Origin: Streptomyces griseoviridis
Lineage (GTDB): Bacteria; Actinomycetota; Actinomycetes; Streptomycetales; Streptomycetaceae
Assembly: GCA_014649155.1 (NCBI GenBank)
Contig: BMSM01000007.1
Coordinates: 248,001 to 312,000 of the forward strand
Reading direction: 5' to 3'
DNA length: 64,000 nucleotides
Shown here: in pieces, positions 52,945-62,190 of the stretch
Position numbering within the stretch: position 1 is the first letter of the stretch
How the letters are laid out: each line of letters begins with the position of its first letter
The notes under the pieces: generated by a model
Told to the model about the DNA's origin: nothing
Seen by the model: only the letters and a program-made list of their open reading frames with translations
Database searches by the model: none
Program-made: the position numbers and the translations under genes

Positions 52945-53601
52945 ATGCGCATTGTCATCGCTGGTGGTCATGGTCAGATCGCGCTGCGGCTGGAGCGGTT
53001 GCTCGCCGCGCGCGGGGACGAGGTGGCGGGCATCATCCGCAAGGCCGAGCAGGCCGACGATCTGCGGGCAGCCGGCGCCGAACCGGTCGTCCTGGATCTG
53101 GAGTCGGCCACGGTCGACGAGGTCGCGGAGCGCCTGCGGGGCGCGGACGCCGCGGTCTTCGCGGCGGGCGCGGGCCCGGACAGCGGGACGGCCCGCAAGG
53201 AGACGGTGGACAAGGCCGCGGCGGTCCTGTTCGCGGACGCGGCGGTCCGGGCGGGCGTACGGCGTTTCGTGGTCGTCTCCTCCATGGCCGCCGATCCCGA
53301 GCACCAGGGCGACGAAGTCTTCGACGTCTATCTGCGGGCGAAGGGCGAGGCGGACGCGTACGTGCGGTCGCAGGCCGGGCTGGACTGGACGATCCTGCGC
53401 CCCGGCGCCCTCACGGACGACGCGGGCACCGGCCTGGTCCGCCTGGAGGCACGCACGGGCCGCGGTCCCGTCCCGCGCGACGACGTGGCCGCGGTCCTGG
53501 CGGAGCTGGTGGACACCCCGGCCACGGCCGGGCTCACCCTGGAGCTGATCAGCGGTTCGGCCCCGGTGGCGGTGGCGGTGAAGTCGGTGGCCGGGAACTG
53601 A
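52945..53601 (+). CDS. NAD(P)-binding atypical short-chain dehydrogenase
   Basis: A 218-residue Rossmann protein starting MRIVIAGGHGQIALRLERLL; the dinucleotide motif is GGHGQIA. Later signatures are ADAAVFAAGAGPDSGTARKE, RRFVVVSSMAADPEHQGDEV, YLRAKGEADAYVRSQAGLDW and TILRPGALTD, the NmrA/NAD(P)H-binding atypical SDR type. It lies 91 nt after the amidohydrolase gene. Confidence 0.88.
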   Translation: MRIVIAGGHGQIALRLERLLAARGDEVAGIIRKAEQADDLRAAGAEPVVLDLESATVDEVAERLRGADAAVFAAGAGPDSGTARKETVDKAAAVLFADAAVRAGVRRFVVVSSMAADPEHQGDEVFDVYLRAKGEADAYVRSQAGLDWTILRPGALTDDAGTGLVRLEARTGRGPVPRDDVAAVLAELVDTPATAGLTLELISGSAPVAVAVKSVAGN

Positions 53602-53623
53602 GCCGCGCCGCCGCGGCGGCCGT

Positions 53624-53839
53624 TCAGAACAGGGGCAGCTGCCCGGGGAAGTCGGGGACGACGTACCCGTCCAGCGACGGCTGGACGGCGTCCCCCGTCC
53701 GCGCGGGCCGGCGGGAGCCCGGACAGGACGTCAGCTCCCCGCTCCCCCTCGCCCCGGGCGGATCGTGCCGCGCGTACCGACCGGCGACGACGGCGATCTC
53801 ACGGCGGCACTCGGGGCAGGCGCGGCGACGGGACGACAT
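53624..53839 (-). CDS. Small zinc-ribbon-like hypothetical protein
   Basis: A 71-residue protein starting MSSRRRACPECRREIAVVAG, with one CPEC pair and a later single cysteine (TSCPGSRRP). The C-terminus is DGYVVPDFPGQLPLF. It may be a small zinc-binding protein, but no role can be assigned. It is convergent with the NAD(P)-binding gene. Confidence 0.6.
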   Translation of the reverse strand: MSSRRRACPECRREIAVVAGRYARHDPPGARGSGELTSCPGSRRPARTGDAVQPSLDGYVVPDFPGQLPLF

Positions 53840-53867
53840 GGGGCCAGTGTGCCGCACACCTATGACA

Positions 53868-53911
53868 AAGACCCCCTCTCATCTACGTTTCCGCAGATGA
53901 GAGGGGGTCTT
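53868..53911 (-). terminator. Perfect 17-bp terminator hairpin of the tRNA remnant
   Basis: AAGACCCCCTCTCATCT and its perfect complement form a 17-bp stem with a 10-nt loop. On the minus strand it begins 8 nt after the 3' end of the tRNA remnant and is followed by TGTCATAG, the last stem bases being TCTT. It appears to be the surviving terminator of the former tRNA gene. Confidence 0.8.
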
Positions 53912-53919
53912 CCCCAGTG

Positions 53920-53964
53920 TGGCGGCGCCAGGATTCGAACCTGGGAAGGCTGAGCCACACCGCC
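53920..53964 (-). pseudogene. tRNA remnant lacking the anticodon arm, probably tRNA-Tyr
   Basis: Read on the minus strand, GGCGGTG (5' acceptor strand) is followed after TGGCTCAGCCTT by the T-arm CCAGGTTCGAATCCTGG and the 3' acceptor strand CGCCGCC plus A. Acceptor and T stems pair perfectly apart from one T-G. Only 45 nt long, it has no D or anticodon arm; GGCTCAGCCTTC resembles the end of a class II variable arm as in actinobacterial tRNA-Tyr. It cannot be a functional tRNA as it stands. Confidence 0.65.
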
Positions 53965-54177
53965 GGGGTTCGCTGCCCGTCGAACCGTCTTTCGGCGGTG
54001 CTCCGTGGCAACGACGTAAACAATACCCGATGCGCGGGGGTGCTTCGCCACCCGATTGATCTGCGCCGCAGGGGTGGCGGGTGGCTAGTCTGGTCCGGAT
54101 GCGGTCCGGTCCGGGTCCCGGCCCGGCTTCCCCTGACACGCACCCGATACGCACCCCGATACAAGGAGCCACAGGAC

Positions 54178-54666
54178 ATGGCCGACTCCAGTTTCGACAT
54201 CGTCTCGAAGGTCGAGCGGCAGGAGGTCGACAACGCCCTCAACCAGGCCGCCAAGGAGATCTCGCAGCGCTACGACTTCAAGAACGTGGGCGCCTCGATC
54301 TCGTGGTCCGGCGAGAAGATCCTGATGGAGGCGAACTCCGAGGAGCGGGTCAAGGCCATCCTCGACGTCTTCCAGTCCAAGCTGATCAAGCGCGGCATCT
54401 CGCTGAAGGCCCTGGACGCCGGTGAGCCGCAGCTCTCCGGCAAGGAGTACAAGATCTTCGCGTCGATCGAGGAGGGCATCTCCCAGGACAACGCGAAGAA
54501 GGTGGCGAAGATCATCCGGGACGAGGGTCCCAAGGGGGTGAAGGCCCAGGTGCAGGGGGACGAGCTCCGGGTCTCCTCCAAGAGCCGCGACGACCTGCAG
54601 ACCGTGATCGCGCTGCTGAAGGGCAAGGACTTCGACTTCGCCCTGCAGTTCGTCAACTACCGGTGA
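54178..54666 (+). CDS. YajQ-family (DUF520) nucleotide-binding protein
   Basis: A 162-residue YajQ protein ([40 protein letters not shown], then [20 protein letters not shown]). Members bind nucleotides, in some bacteria cyclic di-GMP, and fold as two ferredoxin-like domains. The role in Streptomyces is not established. The frame is open upstream across the tRNA remnant, but the family start is this ATG. Confidence 0.93.
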   Translation: MADSSFDIVSKVERQEVDNALNQAAKEISQRYDFKNVGASISWSGEKILMEANSEERVKAILDVFQSKLIKRGISLKALDAGEPQLSGKEYKIFASIEEGISQDNAKKVAKIIRDEGPKGVKAQVQGDELRVSSKSRDDLQTVIALLKGKDFDFALQFVNYR

Positions 54667-54717
54667 CCGGCGGGGGCACGGCGACGGCTCACGCCGTGCC
54701 CCGTCGCGTCGGCGGCG

Positions 54718-54984
54718 TCAGTCGCGCGAGTTGCCGAACAGCAGCCGGTAGAGGACCAGGAGGACGAACGAGCCGCCTATCGCCGCCGCCCAGGTGGCAC
54801 CGTCGTAGAAGTCCTTGGTGATCGGGTGGTCGAGCCAGCGGGCGGAGATCCAGCCGCCGACGAAGGCGCCGGCGATGCCGATGAGGGTCGTGCCGATCAG
54901 GCCGCCCGGGTCGCGGCCCGGCAACAGGACCTTGGCGATGGCTCCGGCGAGCAGCCCCAGGATGATCCAGCTGAGTACGGTCAT
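54718..54984 (-). CDS. GlsB/YeaQ/YmgE-family membrane protein
   Basis: An 88-residue small membrane protein with three hydrophobic segments (ILGLLAGAIAKVLLPGRDPG, LIGTTLIGIAGAFVGGWISA, GGSFVLLVLYRLLFGN). The G-x-x-A-K-x-L-x-P-G motif is typical of this transglycosylase-associated stress protein family. No enzymatic activity is known. Confidence 0.88.
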   Translation of the reverse strand: MTVLSWIILGLLAGAIAKVLLPGRDPGGLIGTTLIGIAGAFVGGWISARWLDHPITKDFYDGATWAAAIGGSFVLLVLYRLLFGNSRD

Positions 54985-55153
54985 GTCCCGAACCTGCCCT
55001 CTCTCGCTGTGCTCGCGCTACCACCGACCTGTGTGAACGCTCCTCTTGGGGAGAAAGACGCCGAGGTGGGCGCGGTGGTTGCGTGGTCCGGCGGGATGCG
55101 GGGCGGAGGACCCGCGGGTTCGCGGGCGCGACGCCGTGCCGGGGACCGTGTGG

Positions 55154-55546
55154 TCAGCGGGCCGTGAACGGCTGGTCGGTGCGGACGATGTCGCGGCCGA
55201 GCGGGAGCAGGGAGACCGGGATCAGCTTGAAGTTGGCGATGCCGAGCGGGATGCCGATGACCGTCACGCACAGCGCGATGCCGGTGACGATGTGGCCGAG
55301 GGCCAGCCACCAGCCCGCGAGGACCAGCCACAGGACGTTGCCGACGCAGGAGGGCGCGCCCGCGTCCCGGCGCTCGACCGTGGTGTACCCGAAGGGCCAC
55401 AGGGCGTAGACGCCGACGCGGAACGCCGCGATGCCGAACGGGATGCCGATGACCGTGACACAGAGGAGCGCGCCGGCGGCGAGGTAGGCGAGGAACAGCC
55501 AGAAGCCGCTCAGGACGAGCCAGACGAGGTTGAGAAGCGTCTTCAC
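55154..55546 (-). CDS. YccF-family inner membrane protein
   Basis: A 130-residue membrane protein with two copies of the YccF (DUF307) module: [20 protein letters not shown] with [14 protein letters not shown], and [20 protein letters not shown] with [14 protein letters not shown]. The start is GTG, overlapping the htpX stop by 4 nt (GTGA), so the two are cotranslated. Confidence 0.9.
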   Translation of the reverse strand: MKTLLNLVWLVLSGFWLFLAYLAAGALLCVTVIGIPFGIAAFRVGVYALWPFGYTTVERRDAGAPSCVGNVLWLVLAGWWLALGHIVTGIALCVTVIGIPLGIANFKLIPVSLLPLGRDIVRTDQPFTAR

Positions 55547-56406
55547 TGCCCGGGACCTGCCATTCTCTCGAGTCGGGCGATGCGTTCCGCCATCGGCGGG
55601 TGCGTGGAGAACATCTTCGAGAGGCCCTGGCCCGGCCGGAAGGGGTTGGCGATCATCATGTGACTGGCCGTCTCGATGCGGGGTTCCGGGGGCAGCGGAA
55701 GCTGCTTGGCGCCCGTCTCCAGCTTGCGCAGGGCACTGGCGAGGGCGAGCGGGTCCCCGGTGAGCTGCGCGCCGGAGGCGTCGGCCTCGTACTCGCGGGA
55801 GCGGCTGATGGCGAGCTGGATCAGGCCGGCGGCGAGCGGGCCGAGCAGCATGATCAGGAGCATGCCGAAGAGGCCGGGGCCGTCGTCGTCGTCGGAGCGG
55901 CCGACGGGGATCAGCCAGGCGAAGTTGACCAGGAACATGATCACGGAGGCGAGGGCTCCGGCGACCGAGGAGATGAGGATGTCCCGGTTGTAGACATGGC
56001 TCAGTTCGTGGCCGATGACGCCGCGCAGCTCCCGCTCGTCGAGCAGGCGGAGGATGCCGTCGGTGCAGCACACCGCCGCATTGCGCGGATTACGGCCGGT
56101 CGCGAAGGCGTTGGGCGCTTCCGTCGGGGAGATGTACAGGCGGGGCATGGGCTGGCGGGCCTGGGTGGAGAGCTCGCGCACCATGCGGTACAGCCCCGGG
56201 GCCTCGAACTCGCTCACCGGCCGGGCGCGCATCGCGCGCAGGGCCAGCTTGTCGCTGTTCCAGTACGCGTACGCGTTCGTCCCCAGGGCGACGAGGACGG
56301 CGACGACGAGCCCGGCCCGGCCGAAGAAGCTGCCGATGAGGATGATGAGTGCGGACAGTCCCCCGAGGAGGACCGCGGTCCTGAGCCCGTTGTGCCGGCG
56401 GTGCAC
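55543..56406 (-). CDS. htpX: Membrane zinc metalloprotease HtpX
   Basis: HtpX, 287 residues, a membrane-embedded M48 protease for quality control of membrane proteins. The zinc motif is HELSH at residues 133-137 with the third ligand in [11 protein letters not shown]. Membrane helices lie near the N-terminus ([20 protein letters not shown]) and around [20 protein letters not shown]. The GTG at 56406 has GGAGGG 7 nt upstream; longer in-frame starts lack this. The 296-bp gap to nuoN holds no recognised gene. Confidence 0.95.
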   Translation of the reverse strand: MHRRHNGLRTAVLLGGLSALIILIGSFFGRAGLVVAVLVALGTNAYAYWNSDKLALRAMRARPVSEFEAPGLYRMVRELSTQARQPMPRLYISPTEAPNAFATGRNPRNAAVCCTDGILRLLDERELRGVIGHELSHVYNRDILISSVAGALASVIMFLVNFAWLIPVGRSDDDDGPGLFGMLLIMLLGPLAAGLIQLAISRSREYEADASGAQLTGDPLALASALRKLETGAKQLPLPPEPRIETASHMMIANPFRPGQGLSKMFSTHPPMAERIARLERMAGPGQ

Positions 56407-56702
56407 GGTACGCCCTCCAAGTGGTGCAGCAGGGGACCCTTTGCCTGAACCCTTTGCTTGCTGGTCTCGCTCGCTGTGGTCGCTTCCCGGTCTGTCGCTG
56501 CCACCGGTGTGCGGTGACACGTCCAGTGGACCCTTCCGTACTGGTCAACGCCAGGCGGCTGCCGCCAGTTCCCCGGCGCTCGCGGAGGCGGACGTGGGCC
56601 GTCCGGGGGGAGCGGGGCGGGGCAGGGGGCGGAGTGCCGGCACGCGCGCGCCGCCGGTTCCGCAGGGCGGGACGCGCGGGCCGGTGGTCGCGACCGGGGC
56701 CG

Positions 56703-58226
56703 TCAGAAGAGTCCGGTGCCGGCGAAGCGCAGGATCAGCTGGGGGGCTCCGGAGAGGGCGACGGCCAGGACCGCGGTGACCGCGAGGGCGGCGGTGAGCG
56801 GGGCCGGGGACCGGTGCTCGCGGGGCGTGCCCTCGGGGGCGCGGAACAGCAGGGCCGTCCACCGGAGGTAGTAGTACAGCGCGACGACGACGTTCACCGC
56901 CATGAGCACGGCGAGCCAGCCGAGGCCGGCGTCGACGGCCGCGGAGAAGACGGTGACCTTGGCGAACAGGCCGATGATGCCCGGCGGCAGCCCGGCGAGG
57001 CAGAGCAGGAAGAACGCCAGGAGGAGGGCGGCCAGGGGGTGGGACGCGTAGAGGCCGCGGTAGTCGGTCAGGCGGTTGCGGGACGCCGTACGGCCCACGA
57101 GGGCGGCGACCGCGAAGGCACCCAGGTTCACGGCGCCGTACATCAGCGCGTAGGCGACGGTGGAGCCGATCGACCGCTCGGCGTCGCCGGAGTACGCGGC
57201 GGCGGCGATCGGCACCAGGAGGTAGCCGGCCTGTCCGATGGACGACCAGGCGAGCAGGCGCACCGCGCTGTACGCGCGCGTGCCGCGCTGCCGCAGGGCG
57301 CCGGCGTTGCCGACGGTCATGGTGAGCGCGGCCAGCGCGGCCAGCGCCGGGCCCCAGACGTCGGCGTACGACGGGAGGGCGACGACGGTGACCAGGACGA
57401 GGCCCGTGAGACCGACCGCCTTGCCCACGACGGACAGGTAGGCGGCGATGGGCAGGGGCGCGCCCACGTAGGTGTCGGGCACCCAGAAGTGGAAGGGGAC
57501 GGCGGCCGTCTTGAAGGCGAAGCCGACCAGGGTGAGGACGACGCCGGTGTCGGCGAGGGTGGTGAGCTGGCCGTCGACGTCCTGGACCCGCCGGGCGATC
57601 TCGGTGAGGTGGAGGGTGCCGGTGGAGGCGTAGACGAAGCTGACGCCCATGAGGCTGACCGCGGTCGCGGTGACCGAGGAGAGGAAGAACTTCAGGGCCG
57701 CTTCGGAGGAGCGCCGGTCGCCGTGGCGCAGGCCCACCAGGGCGAAGGCGGGCAGGGAGGCGACCTCCAGGGCGACGATCAGGGTCGCGAGGTCCCGGGA
57801 TGCGGGCAGGAGGGCGGCGCCGGCGGCCGAGGAGAGCAGCAGGAACCAGAACTCGCCCTCGGGCAGCCCCCGGCCCGCGTCCTTCAGGGTGGTGACCGAG
57901 AGCAGCGCGGCCACCAGCGCGCCGCCGAGCACCAGGAGCTGGACGGCGAGGGTGAACGGGTCGGCGACGTAGCTGCACGCCCGCGTGCCGTCGTTCAGGC
58001 AGAAGGTGGCGCGGTCACCGTCCAGGAGGGGCAGCAGCAGGAGCAGCGCGGCGGCGAGACCGGCGACCGACACCCAGCCCAGCAGGGCCTTGCGGTGCTC
58101 GGCGACGAAGAGGTCGGCGACGAGGACGGCGAGTCCGACGACCGCCACGAGGGTGGGCGGGGCGACGGCGAGCCAGTCGACGGACTGGACGAGGTTCTGG
58201 GCGAGCTGCTGGGCCGGGGCGCTCAT
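56703..58226 (-). CDS. nuoN: NADH-quinone oxidoreductase subunit N
   Basis: NuoN, 507 residues, an antiporter-like proton-pumping membrane subunit of complex I. Key residues are in LIVALEVASLPAFALVGLRH (TM5 Glu region), ALKFFLSSVTATAVSLMGVS and GFAFKTAAVPFHFWVPDTYV with the lysine of TM7. It is the last gene of the nuo operon; its start overlaps the nuoM stop (ATGA). Confidence 0.96.
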   Translation of the reverse strand: MSAPAQQLAQNLVQSVDWLAVAPPTLVAVVGLAVLVADLFVAEHRKALLGWVSVAGLAAALLLLLPLLDGDRATFCLNDGTRACSYVADPFTLAVQLLVLGGALVAALLSVTTLKDAGRGLPEGEFWFLLLSSAAGAALLPASRDLATLIVALEVASLPAFALVGLRHGDRRSSEAALKFFLSSVTATAVSLMGVSFVYASTGTLHLTEIARRVQDVDGQLTTLADTGVVLTLVGFAFKTAAVPFHFWVPDTYVGAPLPIAAYLSVVGKAVGLTGLVLVTVVALPSYADVWGPALAALAALTMTVGNAGALRQRGTRAYSAVRLLAWSSIGQAGYLLVPIAAAAYSGDAERSIGSTVAYALMYGAVNLGAFAVAALVGRTASRNRLTDYRGLYASHPLAALLLAFFLLCLAGLPPGIIGLFAKVTVFSAAVDAGLGWLAVLMAVNVVVALYYYLRWTALLFRAPEGTPREHRSPAPLTAALAVTAVLAVALSGAPQLILRFAGTGLF

Positions 58227-59797
58227 CGGGTGCCTCCTGAGAGGAGCTGCTGCACGGCCGGGTCGGTCAGGCCGAGGAGGGCCTTGGGCCACAGCCCGGC
58301 GACGACGGTGAGGACGACGAGCGGGGTCCAGGCCGCGAACTCGTGGCGGCGGACGTCGGGCAGGCGCGGACGGTCCTGCGGGGCGGCGCCCATGCAGACC
58401 CGGCGGACCACGAGGAGCAGGTACGCGGCGGTCAGCAGGGTTCCCGACGCGCCGATCGCCATGAAGGTGAGGAAGGCCGGGCGGCTCAGGCCGGCCGCGG
58501 GGTCGAACGCGCCGAACAGGGCGAGCATCTCGCCCCAGAACCCGGCCAGTCCCGGCAGGCCGAGGGAGGCGACGGCGGCGAAGGCGAGCAGGCCGCCGAG
58601 GCGGGGTGCCCGGCCGTAGAGCGCGGCGCCGGTCTCCTCCGCGAGGGTGTCGAGGTCGGTGGAGCCGGTGCGGTCCTTGAGGGCGCCGACCAGGAAGAAG
58701 AGCAGGCCGGTGATGAGGCCGTGGGCGACGTTGGCGAACAGGGCGCCGTTGACGCCGGTCGGGGTCATGGTGGCGACGCCGAGCAGGACGAAGCCCATGT
58801 GGCCGACGGAGGAGTAGGCGATGAGGCGTTTCAGGTCGCCCTTGGCGCCGCGGCGGGCCAGGGACAGACAGGCCAGGGAGCCGTAGATGATCCCGACGAC
58901 GGCGAGGGCGGCGAGGTACGGCGCGAAGGTGCGGAAGCCGTCGGGGGCGACCGGCAGGACGATCCGGACGAATCCGTACGTGCCCATCTTGAGCAGGACG
59001 CCGGCCAGCAGGACCGAGCCGACGGTGGGCGCGGCGGTGTGGGCGTCCGGCAGCCAGCTGTGCAGCGGCCACATCGGGGTCTTGACCGCGAGCCCGATCC
59101 CGATCGCCAATACGGCGATGACCTGCACGGATGTGGTCAGCGACCGGCCGTTGTCAGTGGCGAGTGCCACCATGTCGAATGTGCCCGCCGTGATTCCGAT
59201 CAGGAGCAGGCCGAGCAGCATGACCACGGAGCCGAGGAGCGTGTACAGGATGAATTTCCAGGCGGCCTCGGCCCTGCCCTCGCCGCCCCAGCGGGCGATG
59301 AGGAAGTACATCGGGACGAGGACCGTCTCGAAGGCGAGGAAGAACAGCAGCAGGTCGAGGACGGCGAAGCTGGCGAGCGTGCCGGACTCCAGGACGAGCA
59401 GCAGCGCGACGAAGGCTTTCGGGGTGGGTCCGGAAGGCGTCCTGAAGTAGGAGTGGAGCGCGCAGAGGAAGGTCAGCAGCGCGGTCAGCACCAGGAGGGG
59501 GAGGGAGATGCCGTCGATGCCGAGGTGGATGCGCACGTCGAGCGCGGGGATCCAGCTGATGTCGGTCGTGGCCTGCATCCTCGACGGGTGGCCGTGGTCG
59601 AAGCCGAGCGCGAGGACGATCGCGGCGATGAGGACGGCACCGGTGACGGTGACGCCGTGCCGCAGCACGGCCTGCTCGGGTGACTTCCCCTTCAGCCCCG
59701 GCGGGGCGGGCAGGAGAGCGGCGACGGCACCGAGCAGCGGGCCGGCGACGATCAACGCCAGAAGGAACTGCATCACGGACTCGTTGATATCGATCAC
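58223..59797 (-). CDS. nuoM: NADH-quinone oxidoreductase subunit M
   Basis: NuoM, 524 residues, antiporter-like proton channel. FETVLVPMYFLIARWGGEGR contains the TM5 glutamate, and IGLAVKTPMWPLHSWLPDAH the TM7 lysine and following histidine. GTG at 59797 is 6 nt after nuoL; an ATG eight codons later is possible. Confidence 0.96.
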   Translation of the reverse strand: MIDINESVMQFLLALIVAGPLLGAVAALLPAPPGLKGKSPEQAVLRHGVTVTGAVLIAAIVLALGFDHGHPSRMQATTDISWIPALDVRIHLGIDGISLPLLVLTALLTFLCALHSYFRTPSGPTPKAFVALLLVLESGTLASFAVLDLLLFFLAFETVLVPMYFLIARWGGEGRAEAAWKFILYTLLGSVVMLLGLLLIGITAGTFDMVALATDNGRSLTTSVQVIAVLAIGIGLAVKTPMWPLHSWLPDAHTAAPTVGSVLLAGVLLKMGTYGFVRIVLPVAPDGFRTFAPYLAALAVVGIIYGSLACLSLARRGAKGDLKRLIAYSSVGHMGFVLLGVATMTPTGVNGALFANVAHGLITGLLFFLVGALKDRTGSTDLDTLAEETGAALYGRAPRLGGLLAFAAVASLGLPGLAGFWGEMLALFGAFDPAAGLSRPAFLTFMAIGASGTLLTAAYLLLVVRRVCMGAAPQDRPRLPDVRRHEFAAWTPLVVLTVVAGLWPKALLGLTDPAVQQLLSGGTR

Positions 59798-59803
59798 GCC
59801 TGC

Positions 59804-61801
59804 TCACGCTCCCGTGGCGACGAGGACGGCGGCGACCGCGAGGACGACGGTCCCGGCGAGCAGCGCGCTCACATAGGTCTGCACATTGCCCGTCTGGGCC
59901 CGGCGTACGGCGGCTCCCAGCACCCGGGGCAGGGCGCCCGCCCCGCGCACGTAGGCGTCGACGACCTCGCGGTCCAGGAACCGGACGAGGCTGGCGCCGG
60001 CCAGGACCGGGCGGACGAGGAGTGCCGCGTACACGGCGTCCAGGTGGAAGCCGGCGGCGGCGTGCCGGTGCAGCGGGCCGAGCAGCAGCCGGCCGGGGTC
60101 GGCCGGGTCCGGCGCCCGGGCGATGTCGCCGTAGGCGGGCGCGTGGCTGGCGATGGCCTCGGCCTCCACGGCACCGGCGTCGCCCTCGGGGTGGGCGGCG
60201 ACCGCGCCCAGCGGGACCCGGGCGGTGAGCGCCGTGGTGTGCCGCCAGGCGCCGTAGGTGACGATGCCGCCGACCAGGGCCACGCCCGTGCCGAGCACGG
60301 AGGTGGTGAGCGTCGGGGTGAGGTCACGGCCGTCGAACCAGTCGGGGAGCAGGCGGAACGCGAGCCCGCCGAAGGCCAGGGACGGGATCGCCAGCACCCA
60401 CAGCACGGCGTTCATGGTGACCGGCTGCCTGCCGTGGCCGGGGGCCTCGGTGCCGCGGCCGCGGAAGGCCAGCAGCCACAGCCGCGTCGCGTAGGCGGCG
60501 GTGAGCAGGGCGGTGAGCAGACCGGCGACGAGCACGGTCCAGCCGGCGGCGGCCGGGGCGTGCTCGGTGTGGCCGCCGGTGACGTGTTCGGCGGCGGCGA
60601 GGACGGACTCCTTGGAGAAGAAGCCGCTGAAGGGAGGGATCGCGGCGAGGGCGAGGAGCGCCACGGTCATCGTCCAGTAGGCGTCCGGGACGCGGTCGCG
60701 CAGGCCCCGCGTCCGGGACATGGCGGCGAGCGAGTTGGTGCCGGCGGCGTGGATGAGCACGCCGGCGGCGAGGAACAGCAGGGCCTTGAAGGCGCCGTGG
60801 GACAGGAGGTGGAAGACGGCGGCTCCGCGGTCGGCGACGGCGAGGGCGCCGGTGAGGTAGCCGAGCTGGCCGATCGTCGAGTAGGCGAGGACGCGTTTGA
60901 TGTCGTCCTGGGCGAGCGCGGCGAGGGCCGAGCCGGTCATCGTGACCGCGGCCATGACGGCCAGGACGAGCATCGCGGCGTCGGACGCCTCGAAGACCGG
61001 GAGGAGCCGGGCGGTGAAGTAGACACCCGCGGCGACCATCGTCGCGGCGTGGATCAGCGCGGAGACGGGGGTCGGGCCGGCCATCGCGTCGGGGAGCCAG
61101 GTGTGCAGCGGGAACTGCGCCGACTTGCCCGCGACACCGGCCAGGAGCAGCAGGGCGATCACGGTCGGGTGGTCCAGGCCGCCGTCGCTCGCGACCGCGC
61201 CGAGGATCTTGGTGATCCGGAAGGAACCGGCGTCGCCGGCCAGGGCGAACAGGCCGATCAGGAAGGGGACGTCACCGAGCTTGGTCACCAGAAACGCCTT
61301 GAGGGAGGCGGCGCGGGCCTGAGGGGTCTCCCAGTAGTGGCCGACCAGGAAGTAGGAGCAGATGCCCATGACCTCCCAGCCGACCAGCAGCACCATCAGG
61401 TCGCCGGAGTAGACGACGAGGAGCATGGCGGAGGTGAAGAGGGAGACGAGCGCGGCGTACGAGGGGTAGCGCGGGTCGTCGCGGAGGTAGCCCGTCGAGT
61501 AGATCTGCACGCAGGTGGCGACCAGGCCGACCAGGACGGCGACGAGGGCGGCGAAGCCGTCGATGTGCAGGGCCAGCTCGATGGGGACCGAGCCGGTGGG
61601 CGTCAGCTCGGTGGCGGCGTCGACGGCCCGGCCGCCGCCCTGCCGTGCGGCGACGAGCACGGCGAGGACGAAGGCGGCGAGGGTCGGCAGGACGGCCAGC
61701 GGGCGGACGAACGCGGCCGCGGTACGGCCCGTGAGGAGACCGGCGACGGCGCCCAGGAAGGGAAGGAGGGGGACGAGGACGGCGAGGGTGGTCGTGGTCA
61801 C
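59804..61801 (-). CDS. nuoL: NADH-quinone oxidoreductase subunit L
   Basis: NuoL, 665 residues, the distal proton-pumping subunit. It carries [20 protein letters not shown] (TM5), [20 protein letters not shown] (TM7) and the long C-terminal lateral helix region. The GTG start overlaps the nuoK stop by 4 nt. Confidence 0.96.
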   Translation of the reverse strand: MTTTTLAVLVPLLPFLGAVAGLLTGRTAAAFVRPLAVLPTLAAFVLAVLVAARQGGGRAVDAATELTPTGSVPIELALHIDGFAALVAVLVGLVATCVQIYSTGYLRDDPRYPSYAALVSLFTSAMLLVVYSGDLMVLLVGWEVMGICSYFLVGHYWETPQARAASLKAFLVTKLGDVPFLIGLFALAGDAGSFRITKILGAVASDGGLDHPTVIALLLLAGVAGKSAQFPLHTWLPDAMAGPTPVSALIHAATMVAAGVYFTARLLPVFEASDAAMLVLAVMAAVTMTGSALAALAQDDIKRVLAYSTIGQLGYLTGALAVADRGAAVFHLLSHGAFKALLFLAAGVLIHAAGTNSLAAMSRTRGLRDRVPDAYWTMTVALLALAAIPPFSGFFSKESVLAAAEHVTGGHTEHAPAAAGWTVLVAGLLTALLTAAYATRLWLLAFRGRGTEAPGHGRQPVTMNAVLWVLAIPSLAFGGLAFRLLPDWFDGRDLTPTLTTSVLGTGVALVGGIVTYGAWRHTTALTARVPLGAVAAHPEGDAGAVEAEAIASHAPAYGDIARAPDPADPGRLLLGPLHRHAAAGFHLDAVYAALLVRPVLAGASLVRFLDREVVDAYVRGAGALPRVLGAAVRRAQTGNVQTYVSALLAGTVVLAVAAVLVATGA

Positions 61802-62190
61802 GCGGTGGCCTCAGCCTTCTCGGCGGCCGTCCCGGGCGCGGAGGTCTCGGGGTCGGGTTCGTCGGGGTCGCGGCCCTCGGCGGTGTCGCGGAGCCGGTCG
61901 ATGTCCGCGGTACCCCGGTTGCGGTGGACGGCGAGGACGATCGCCAGGCCGATGCCGATCTCGGCAGCGGCGATGGCGATGGTGAACAGGGTCAGGGCCT
62001 GCCCGGAGTGCAGGGTCTCCTCGGCGGTCCTGCTGAGCCAGACGTCGAAGGCGACCAGGTTGAGGTTGACGGCGTTGAGCATCAGCTCGACCGACATCAG
62101 GACGAGGATCGCGTTGCGGCGGGCGAGGACGCCGTACAGGCCCGTGCAGAAGAGGAGGGCGGAGAGGACGGCGGGATAGGCGAGATGCAT
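61798..62190 (-). CDS. nuoK: NADH-quinone oxidoreductase subunit K
   Basis: NuoK, 130 residues against about 100 usually. Three membrane helices include [20 protein letters not shown] with the conserved Glu, and the second Glu lies in [20 protein letters not shown]. An extra charged tail ([20 protein letters not shown]) extends the C-terminus. The start overlaps the nuoJ stop (TGATG). Confidence 0.95.
   Translation of the reverse strand: MHLAYPAVLSALLFCTGLYGVLARRNAILVLMSVELMLNAVNLNLVAFDVWLSRTAEETLHSGQALTLFTIAIAAAEIGIGLAIVLAVHRNRGTADIDRLRDTAEGRDPDEPDPETSAPGTAAEKAEATA

Noticed and set aside
51428..53304. Large minus-strand proline/arginine-rich frames opposite the amidohydrolase
   Set aside because: They are the reverse-strand image of the amidohydrolase and NAD(P)-binding genes, with no start signals or domains.
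53868..53911. Insertion-sequence terminal inverted repeat
   Set aside because: Arms are only 10 nt apart with no transposase nearby; position just downstream of the tRNA remnant fits a transcription terminator.
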